Shown here one piece after another: positions 55,485 to 64,000 of a DNA stretch of 64,000 nucleotides. The stretch is from positions 1,572,501-1,636,500 of the forward strand of contig NC_087384.1 of assembly GCF_963675165.1 (NCBI RefSeq). The letters run 5' to 3'. The translations under genes were made by a program, and so were the position numbers. How positions within the stretch are numbered: the first letter of the stretch is position 1; each line of letters starts with the position of its first letter. The notes beneath the pieces were generated by a model. That model made no database searches. It was given only the letters and a program-made list of their open reading frames with translations, and was not told the DNA's origin. This DNA is from Halichondria panicea. Taxonomy: Eukaryota; Porifera; Demospongiae; Suberitida; Halichondriidae.

Positions 55485-57239
55485 TCAAAAGTCAATAGTC
55501 AAATCTAAGTTATGGATCTCTCTGAGAAACAACTGCCATCTCTTGGGAAACGAATCTCTCTTCTGTGGCTCAATTTGACAGACGCCATGTTTGTAGAGGT
55601 TCTTGTAGGGGTTGGATGGGTCGATGATGCGTGGCTTCTCGGGTAGGTAGTGACTGTACTTCTCCATAATCACAGGGTTCTCCCCGGGGACGTGAATGCT
55701 GTATTGATAGAGTAGTTGTGTGTCCGTACATTTATTTAGGTTTTTGGTACTTCCTTTAATGGCTACTGCATTGCAATGTTTTAGTGGCCTGGCATGTGGC
55801 TATGAAATAGTCTATGCTATAGGGTATGAAATGTTGTACAAATTCATGACTGTATTATTATACCGTATAGAGGGTATAAATATTCGTGGTTTTCGCATGT
55901 ACCGCAAACATTTATAACCCCGAATTTAATATCGCATGCATGTATGCTGCAAAAAGGCTGCTATTCCACGAAAATGAACCTTAATTTCTAAAGGCATTTC
56001 CATAATGTTGTACCACTGTACATAGTGGTAAAAGAATGGTAAAGCAACTCACTCTAGGTCTTGATTTATAGCAATACTCTCGACCAGCTTCTTGATATCC
56101 TTGGTCATCCTATAAGCGAGAGAAACAAGTGCATGCAAACTTTTCCCAAATCAATAGCCCACCCACCATTTTGCCAGTTCTTCTAGTGATTCTGCCTGTG
56201 CTAACTCAGCAGGTGCATGTTCGTAGGATATCAGTACGAGCATAGACAGTAGGTAGGATTTAGGGCAGCCATTTTTCTGCTTGTCCCATGTTCTGTTTCT
56301 CCATGCCTTGAATCTTTTTATAAGTGTTTTTACCTGTCAATAAATCATATGACATACTGTAGATATCGTAAATATTTCGTACTTGTTGTGGTTGTGATTT
56401 TACTAGCATTGTCTGATACTTGAACAGTCCACAGCAAAACCTGACTTTGTGTGTGCATAATTAGAGAGAGTAATATCATAGAACGATAAGAGACAAGAAG
56501 GTTACGCACAAATTCCTCCTCTTTGGATGCATTCCTTTGAGGTAGTCGTACAAATCCTCCAAGTTTTGTTTCTTCCATTGAGGACTGAGTTGTAAATCAA
56601 TGTTCAGGTTAGAGGTCTCGAAACGCCAGCCGTGGTACAACCTCTCAATGTTCTTTATGTCAGTAATGGAGTGCTTTAGGCACTTGATTGTTCTGCCCAG
56701 TATGAATTTGTACTGTTCCTCAGATGCCTCTTTCGTGCTCGGATGCAGACCTGTATAGTAAGATACCATAACGCATAAGATAACATAATTATGTATAATC
56801 ATGTAAGTAGTTTTAGTTATTGAATTTGAGATTGAACATAATTATTATAATTTTTTTATATGCATAATAATTATGTTTCAGTCTGGGTGTGAGCCTTTGT
56901 AGGGTTAGCATGAATTTAGGCTAATGCGAATTAATATAGCTCATTTGCTCTCATGAACTGTAGTATAGTGTATGCATAGTGTGTTTGTACTTGGTGAATA
57001 GATGCATAGATCAACATCAAAGTGTGCAGGCAGACTTGTCTCTTGCCCTAGGGACCCTCCAAGGTATACTTCAGATATGCTTATGCCCAGAGTAGACTCC
57101 TAGAGCAGAAAAACACAGTGCACATGGCATATCTAGAGTTCCAAATGAAGATCACCTTCTTTTTTAGTATGCTTCTAACCCTCTTCACAAATGCTGTGAC
57201 ATCTTTGAGTGGAGTCCTCACTCTACTAGCTTTGCTCAT
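55485..57239 (-). CDS. Divergent 2'-5'-oligoadenylate synthetase-like protein (OAS copy 3)
   Basis: Seven exons, 57239-57156, 57099-56991, 56750-56510, 56440-56383, 56333-56167, 56109-56053 and 55698-55485, give 309 residues. The catalytic loop is GGSLGQETSLPAHFDVDLCI with Asp56 and Asp58. The third Asp is in LNIDLQLSPQW (Asp116). The IKRFKAWRN helix and PRIIDPSNPYKNLYKHG motif are kept. The usual IYWxxYY phrase before the last motif is replaced by IHVPGENPVIMEKYSHYL. This subfamily trait is shared with the broken copy 5. The third exon donor was taken at 56509 (GTGCGT) because it restores frame with the next exon. An in-frame ATG at 57269 would add 10 residues. All metal ligands are kept, so activity is possible. 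Confidence 0.82.
55861..55980. mobile_element. Partial TACCGTATAG-family element in the last OAS copy 3 intron
   Basis: Begins taccgtatagagggtataaa followed by tattcgtggtt, as in the family ends; an internal caaacatttataaccccg is an approximate inverted partner. The far end is not clear. Confidence 0.45.
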
Positions 57240-58564
57240 GGGTACTGCCAGAGCCAGTGCCATTGTCACATGGCCTTGTGTATACTATGTAGCAAGCTAG
57301 CTAGCTAGCTTGATCCCTTCCTTGTTTATGGATGTTTGGTTAAGGACCTTTACCTAATGAGTAATGTTGCTTATTGAATGCTGCATAAAAAAACGTTTTG
57401 CCTCAGCCTCTAGTCTTGCTCTATTCATCTAGTTAATGTAGCTAATCATGCATGCTCTCACACATTTTTGGCCTAATAGATACGTTTTTTCGCATGTTCG
57501 AGCTTTAATCTATCAATGTTGCAACAAAAAATAAATTTCCCCGGCATTTTCCCTCTCCCTTAGCCATTTCCCCTATTTCACTCGAATACACATAATTATT
57601 GTTTGAAGGGTTCACAGGGTCATTCGTAATCATTGATTTCCCACTATAAAAGCTCTTGTGATATACTCGGACTATATAATACTGTGTGCGGGTCTGGTTA
57701 AGTGCTAGTTGTTAGCCTGAGAGGTATATAAACACTGGTCCTGTGATGATTTTTGTTACATTGGATTGCTGTTGTATGTTCCCCTGCTTAATTACTAATC
57801 CTACTGGCAGTCACAATAATTGCTTAATGAAGTGAAATCTTGGGCTCATAATTATAGGCACTCATTACGTTAGATCTTGATCGGCTAGAAATCCTCAGCA
57901 TACTGAAATTTACAATCACATTATAGATGTGCATGTATGAAAAGGGGCTCAATGTAAAATTTATTTCATGGTACGTATATGCTTGTAGTGACGCACATTT
58001 TCACTTAACTCAAGCTTTCCTATTATATAGTTTTTTGTATCCAGTAGCAACGTCAACTGGGCCACGTCTCTTTTAGTCGGAAGGAGATCTACCAGAAGTA
58101 ATTGCTTAATTATAATTATAGTGCTCATAAACAATGCATGGTGCCCTGGCCCAACGAGCCGCTACAAATATTTCAGATGCCTTTACATGTCCTATATACT
58201 TCCCTTTGAAATGCCTCATGTGTATATACACGATGATGATAATGTATAATAATAAATACTCATATAATGGCCTAGAATAAACAGTCCTTGTTTTAGGATG
58301 TCAGATATAAATACTTAACTATATCTCCCTACATGTAGCTCATCCTATTGGTCTTCTTCTGTGTCTTGCCATGTTATAAGTCTTTATTCTAAATATTGTA
58401 TGTCTGGCTACGGAGAGTCCCTTAATTTGTTGCAAAATACTTTTTGTTATTTTTGGTCACACATGCATGGAAACTCTATAAGTTCTAAATATCTAACAAT
58501 GTGCTACAGTATATAGTCCTGTGTATGTAAGTACTAAAGTTATAGTCAGCTCTCTTGAACGGTC
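57240..58564. other. Intergenic stretch between OAS copies 3 and 4
   Basis: No gene seen. It holds a gctagctagctag run near 57296 and AT-rich sequence. The promoter of copy 3 must be near its right-hand start. Confidence 0.5.
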
Positions 58565-61245
58565 TTAACGTGTGATCTCCTCCACACTCTTCTCAAGGTC
58601 AAAGTGTTCCACTTTGTCCACAAACTGGCTCCAGTCCCCATCCCCACGCTCGTAGTCACACGGCCTTTTCTTGGGTGGGTACGGCCCAATGCCAGACTGG
58701 TAGACATTGTTAGCTGGATTGGCCGGGTCGACCAGGCGTGGAGTGGACGAGGGAAAGAGGGTGGGGTAGTCTCTAGCGTTGTAGTAGTTCTCCCAGTAAA
58801 TGCTGGAAAATTGCATGCACGTTGACTCATACAGTGTGTACATAATATAGTTGTATATCATGCACTAGCCTCGATCCCAGGCCGATCCGTCTCTAATTGA
58901 ACGCTAGGTCGCCTCCTCGGCCTGGTATTGATTGTATCTGGGCGTGTATCTGGGCGTGTGCTGTGGTTGCTGTGGTTGCTCAGGTATTCGCTAAAAAAGA
59001 GCGAATACCTGAGCAAGGTGGAGCGAATAGAAACACTAATAGTGTATGTAAGCATACTTACTCCGTAAAATCACCGTTAAATCACAAAGAACTCCGTGTC
59101 ATAGGTCTATTCTTTGCAAGTTTAGTTTGTCATAGATATAGGCTTAGCTAGCTAGAGTGTGAGGAGCTGTCTTGTGCGAAGGAAGAAGGAGCATCACTCT
59201 TGTGAAAGAACAGACCTAGGTTCTCAAGTTTCTGCTATCAGTGTCTACCTTTGATTGACTACACAATTTAATACAAGCGCTTGATTAGACCATTGATTGC
59301 CAGATACACTTGGTAGAGTCTATCCTCAGACTCTGGCCATTGATCTCTTGTATACTATGCTCAGGGGTGTCCACAAGTGGCTGGGCCTGGGATGTATTGT
59401 CAAGGTGAGCGATATAAATCAATAATACCTTTCATCATTGGAAATTGTACACTATAGCCTATAGTCCAATCCTTGGTATCTGGATCAAGATATGACATTA
59501 CGGCACTGGCACTAGTGTTGGTTGTGTTAGCCTCCTTCACCGGCCTTCAAGGAAGTGCGGCCTGGGATCGTGGCTAGTTTTGTGTGGACCATCACTGTGA
59601 GTTACAAAATGTATAGTGGAATGGTGAATTTAAGTTCATACTAATTTGTATACAGGAGCAAAATGGAACCTTCCCCTCCAACCCCCGTCGTACTCCTCCT
59701 AGCTGATGGGTGTGAACTCATTGAAAGATGATGCCCCAGTGCCATCCAACGCAGTATTTATTAAGTCTTTCTGGAAGCTCTCGTTTGAGATCTTCGCTTC
59801 TAAACATCTGCATTTATTATGGACGCAGTACTGCTGTGCACAGTATTAATTTCTAGTGTCATTATATCATTATATCGCTGTATTTTTAGCCAACTGTGAT
59901 GAACTGAAGATTTTACAGTACATAGCTGATACTTACCAGTTTCCGGTCACGCCCAGATACAATCAATACCAGGCCGAGGAGGCGACCTAGCGTTCAATTA
60001 GAGACGGATCGGCCTGGGATCGAGGCTAATCATGCACATGAGTGTGTGCAGTAAAAACATGCACATGCACTCTGGGTTATACTTACTTCATTGTCCTGTG
60101 GTTGCGAACAATTTCCTTCAGTTTTTGTGTTGTACTATATGGAGTGTCAAATATTAACTTAAAATTATATAGTACATATCGTAATTTTTACGTACCTTTT
60201 GGCAGTACCAGAGGAAGTCTTGTATGCATGAAGTACCAGCAGAGTGAGCAAGTAAGAGCTTGGTCGACCTCGGCCTCCCTTGCTCTTTTGCCATAGCTGG
60301 TTCCTCCATGCTTTAGCTCGTATGATTAGCTGCTTCACCTTATGTTTGTTTGTGTGACAATCTATTAGGTATTTACTGAACATAATGTGTTGGTGAACTC
60401 ACGGATGAATCTTGCTTCTTCATGAAAGCAACTTGCCACTTGGATGCGTTCACACTGAACCTGCAGAATCATACATTCGATCTATACTCAAAGAGAGCAT
60501 TCGTGCGTTCATTATAATTATAGTCAGCATAAAGCATACATGATTGTGAAGTAATGCTTACTTATGCCTGGCTTCAGCATCGTTAGGCACCCTATCTCGC
60601 AGGAATTCAAAGAGCTCTCGTGGATGTTTGGGTTGTCCCCCCCACCAGACAGGGCTGACTAGGAGGTCCACATCGATGTAGCCCTCATATTGAAACTGAA
60701 CAGCGTATCTGGTCAGATTGATGTTAGTGACGATTCCTGCCCTGAAGACTCTGCCATCTGTTATGAAAGCTCTTATTTGCTTTAAGTAGCTTTCGTATCC
60801 GATTCTGTTCACTGAATCTCTGTTCACATCTGCATTTTCAAATTGCATTCAGTAATTTATTAATAATATTGTAAAGACATGCATGCATATAGTCCCGTAT
60901 ATACTAACCGCTAGAGTAGAGCACCAGGTCAATGTCAAAGTGTTCAGGCACAGCTGTCCCATGTCCCATGGAGCCAGCCTTAACAATCTCATTCACTCTA
61001 ATACTGGGGCTTTGTGTGTACTTTGAAAGGTTTGTCTGAATTGAAAATTCTATAGATAACTTGTGATATATAATTATATATAGATTTGTCACAGTACTGA
61101 ATAGCTAGTATATATATGTAGGGGTATTAATATTTATATAGGGTAGAGTTACAGTGGCGCATGGGTCGAGTACCTGTAATTTTAGGACTAGTTCTCCAAT
61201 TGCTTTCTCAGCTTCAGTATGATTTGGGGCATGAGAGGCTGCCAT
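58565..61245 (-). CDS. 2'-5'-oligoadenylate synthetase (OAS copy 4)
   Basis: Seven exons, 61245-61174, 61020-60909, 60829-60562, 60460-60403, 60338-60196, 60134-60087 and 58802-58565, give 312 residues. Catalytic features: KAGSMGHGTAVPEHFDIDLV with Asp53 and Asp55, and Asp116 in YIDVDLLVSP. C-terminal features: FSVNASKWQVAF, IIRAKAWRNQLW, IYWENYY and RLVDPANPANNVY. Exon sizes and phases are the same as in copy 2, so the array arose by tandem duplication. The last intron has been enlarged by a complete Mutator-like element (58866-60028) without damage to the splice sites. Fully open; expected to be an active 2-5A synthetase. Confidence 0.9.
58866..60028. mobile_element. Complete non-autonomous Mutator-like element with perfect 81-bp terminal inverted repeats
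   Basis: Left terminal repeat 58866-58946 (starting tagcctcgatcccaggcc) and right 59948-60028 are exact reverse complements over 81 bases. An exact 9-base target duplication atcatgcac flanks it (58857-58865 and 60029-60037). The 1163-base element encodes no recognisable transposase. A 17-bp hairpin (ttgctcaggtattcgct) lies at 58976-59016. Identical ends indicate recent transposition. Confidence 0.95.
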
Positions 61246-61577
61246 GTTGGGTAATATAGCTTTCAGCTAAAATGAAGTTAGAAATCCAAAGTATATAGGT
61301 ATACGTATACACATTGGAGGTCCTAGCTCTTTTATAGTTGTAATAATTGAGTTTCTCCGTAACTGTATTTCTGTAGTATAGGAGTGAATATTGTGGTATG
61401 TCATGAATTCTGTATAATGATGTGTGTATAGTGTATACATTAATTGGTTGCTTATAGTTCCTGGAATATTAGACTCAAGAGTCTGCATTTATTATTGCAA
61501 TTTTATTGATGGTAGCAAACATGAACATGTATAGCTGCAATGAACAGCTAGTAAATGTGCTTGTAAGGCTAAATGAC
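61246..61577. other. Short spacer upstream of OAS copy 4
   Basis: AT-rich, no gene seen; expected to hold the copy 4 promoter. Confidence 0.45.
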
Positions 61578-62129
61578 CTATGTGAGGTTCATCACAAGAT
61601 TAAGTGTTTCTATTCTCTTTGCAAATATCTCCCATCGTTCTTTAATGTCCTTTCCCCCGCTCGGTTTTACTTCCCCGAGGCCTTGTCGGTACAAGTTTGT
61701 GAATGGGTTGGCAGGATCGAGGAGGCATGCATGGCCGGTCTGGGAGGATGTCACAGTACTTCTCCATTATTAAGGGGTTCTCCCCAGGGACTATGAGGCT
61801 GTGATATGTATGTAATCATTTTTATTATACGTAATATTTATGTATACTGAGAGTGAACTTACTCCAAGCTGGCGTCAGGTAAAATGTAAAGTGCCCAGGT
61901 AATGCTGTACCATGAGCCACTGATCCTCCAACAACAACATCTGATATGTCAATGTCTATTTCTTCCTCTTCAGATGCCTGTGTGATGTCAATTAATTTAG
62001 TAAGCCACTGATAACAGATTCCAGCTGGAAAGTTTGTTGACTTATTTTTATCAGTGTAGTTCTAACTTTGTTGCTTAATATCCGAGCTTTTCTTAATGGC
62101 CTCTTTACTCTGACTTGGGTTGTCGCCAT
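61578..62129 (-). pseudogene. OAS copy 5, internally deleted pseudogene
   Basis: An exon 1-like start (ATG at 62129, MATTQVRVKRPLRKAR) and an exon 2-like block with VVVGGSVAHGTALPGHF are present. Where active copies have FDxDL this one reads FTFYLT, so both metal-binding Asp are gone. Exons 3 to 6 are missing: a last-exon-like block follows directly, with IVPGENPLIMEKYCDILPDR as in copy 3. That block shifts frame before LLDPANPFTNLYRQG. It therefore cannot make an active synthetase. Confidence 0.8.
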
Positions 62130-63542
62130 AGTTTATTATAGCAATTAGTTTATTATAGCAATTGCTTTATAGGCTTATTGCTGCATGTACGTGCACTCTA
62201 TTCATTCCACTGCATGTGTGTGTGTGTGGGGATTTTCACTCCATACAAGGATTGCATTCCTGTAGTTGTGATAATGCAGTAATTCAATGAATATACTCTG
62301 TAGTGCTATATACCCATGAATTTCAGTTTCTCTGAACTCGGAGTATTCACTGTAAATACCTTAAGGTGGCATATTTTCACAGTACAATTTCTCATTTTGC
62401 TATTCTGCAGTTGTGAAATTAATGTTTGTTATGCCTCGGTGCGCAACATATACGGTATATAATGTGTGCATGCATGTGTGTCTGTATGTGTGTAGACTGC
62501 TACAGTTGTTCAAGGATCAATGAACTGCAAGTTAGAGTTTCTATAGGATTCTACAAAGTTTTTTGGGGGATTTTAATGTGTGGATTTGCAAAATAATCGT
62601 TCTTGAGTTATGCCTACTCGGAATGCTATTGCAGCCTTTTCAAAACAGTGCATGCGTATAGCAAAACTTGTCCATAATTATATGGAGTGTTGCTACTCTA
62701 CTTAGCTCTGCACTATAGAATGCTAGCTATATATTGGTAGCTTCAAGAGTGAGAAGAGAGCTGCAAAGTTCATTGCATTTCCAATTATCTGCTAGACATA
62801 AGTATACACATTTTTTGCGATTTTACTCTCACTTACAGAAATAGCAGAAATATTAAAACCCACAAAAATATGTATAGGTTGTTGTTTTTGCATAATTACC
62901 GTACTCTATCGAGATTACGCCCACCCCACTTTTGAGTGAAAGTTCCTGCAAAGGCTAATTTGCCTTGAGAATACGTCCACTGCTAAAAAAAAATAAAAGT
63001 TTCTTGAGCTGATTTGTTCTTGTCTCCTATAGTCTACTTGCAAATAGCAGTAATTATTGGATCTATATGAGCTATCTTCTCTAAATCTCTGTTGAAGACT
63101 CTGAATATATATATAGGAACAACTCTCTGATGCAGAATCTTGACTTATATACTTTTCTTCATACATATATAAAATTATATAGCTACTTTACTTATGCATT
63201 GTTGTATATTGCATTGTATTTCAATAGCTGCAGGTCAGACGCATGCAGATCGTTTTTTAATGAGCGGGCGTAATTTCGAGGCAAATAACCTGCATGGGTG
63301 GTCTTAATTTCGAGACAAAATTATATCGTTTTCGAAAAATTAAACCCATCCCACCTATAGCTGCTTTGTAGCATGCAATTAGGGTAGGCGTAATCTTGGT
63401 AGAATAAATACTGTAAATAATGGAACATGTTAAGTTTATATACCGTACCTATAATCTCACTGTCTAGCTCTCAATTAGTAATTTCAACATAATACGTATA
63501 AAGTTAAATACTTTATGATGAGTTATAATACTCTTATAATTA
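62130..63542. other. Intergenic stretch between OAS copies 5 and 6
   Basis: No gene seen. The segment at about 62493-62650 (tagactgctacagttgttca) is a diverged copy of about 39897-40055, an interspersed repeat of unknown type. Inverted phrases around gattacgcccacc and gggcgtaatttcgag lie at about 62910 and 63265. Confidence 0.5.
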
Positions 63543-63939
63543 TTAGGCTGTTATATCTACAGTAAGGTCGGTGGTCTCAATCTTCTTCTTTATCTCAGCC
63601 CAGTTCCCCTCCCCCTCATCATGTGACCTGTCACCGGTACGTGTAGTGGTGAACCCGGTGTCAAACAGATTGTTGGCTGGGTTAGCTGGGTCCAGGAGGC
63701 GAGGGGTTTTGGGGTGTCATGCAGAATCGTGTTACCAGTTCCTTCCACCATGTAGTATAGTCGTTGTCCTAGTGAATACTGTATTTCAATGAGTGATGTG
63801 TGTGGTTGTGTAACAGATCTAGATATACCTATACATTATATAGTGATTAACAATGCCAGTATATACTTCTACAATGTATAGATCGACTTACTCTTGTTGA
63901 TCTTCCCTAAGAACAAGGTCTTTAAGCTTATAGGAGGTC
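63543..63939 (-). pseudogene. OAS copy 6, last two exons, broken; 5' part beyond the window
   Basis: Exon 63939-63892 (TSYKLKDLVLREDQQE) matches the penultimate OAS exon in size (48 bases) and phase. The last exon, 63778-63543, keeps PRLLDPANPANNLFDTGF and the DITA end. In the frame set by the upstream exon it starts IH followed by TAG, and a further frame change is needed to reach the DPANPANN block. It is a pseudogene, or the gene uses an unseen acceptor; the 5' exons lie outside the window. Confidence 0.7.
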
Positions 63940-64000
63940 CTATTATGGTATAATTATGCGTGAATAGATCGATGTAAGGGTATATACTATGATGTGATAA

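Noticed and set aside
57118-57300. Plus-strand hydrophobic 60-codon open frame
   Set aside because: Antisense to exon 1 of OAS copy 3.

Overview
This window is nuclear DNA from an animal and most likely from a sponge (demosponge). Almost every gene is split by short GT-AG introns (often 45-150 bases) that keep reading frame exactly. The gene set is metazoan and ciliary: TBCCD1, DRC2/CCDC65, a tektin, a GAS2-like protein, ABHD11, C11orf54 and ASPDH. It also holds a tandem array of 2'-5'-oligoadenylate synthetases (OAS), a family known from sponges. Spacers are AT-rich and full of small inverted-repeat elements. The species call is inference; no rRNA or mitochondrial marker is present.

Layout. 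0.1-3.4 kb: two tandem secreted FAD-dependent berberine-bridge-type oxidoreductases (minus strand), divergent from TBCCD1 (3.6-6.7 kb, plus). 6.9-10.3 kb: a small PH-domain gene and DRC2 (both minus). 10.6-12.0 kb: aspartate dehydrogenase (plus), then two identical tRNA-Val(AAC) genes. 13.7-16.8 kb: a TIR-HEAT repeat protein (minus). 17.0-35.1 kb: four more PH-domain genes on both strands, interleaved with ABHD11 and C11orf54. One segment here has been duplicated and inverted, carrying copies of a PH first exon and the last ABHD11 exon. 35.5-39.6 kb: a GAS2-like CH+GAR protein and a tektin (minus). 40.2-40.9 kb: a Mutator-like transposon holding a broken RecQ helicase fragment. 41.3-46.6 kb: a tentative Death-domain gene, repeat elements and a segmental duplication. 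48.9-64.0 kb: six OAS-type genes, all on minus, of which three look intact and three are broken.

How they fit together. The right end is an innate-immunity neighbourhood: an OAS array with a Death-domain gene next to it, and a TIR protein further left. The middle is a local expansion of one PH-domain family sharing a single exon plan. Several genes are paired head to head over 170-230 bases and probably share promoters. Exon joins were made by eye from splice consensus, frame and remembered family alignment; no transcript data were available. Exon coordinates in the evidence are given in transcription order.
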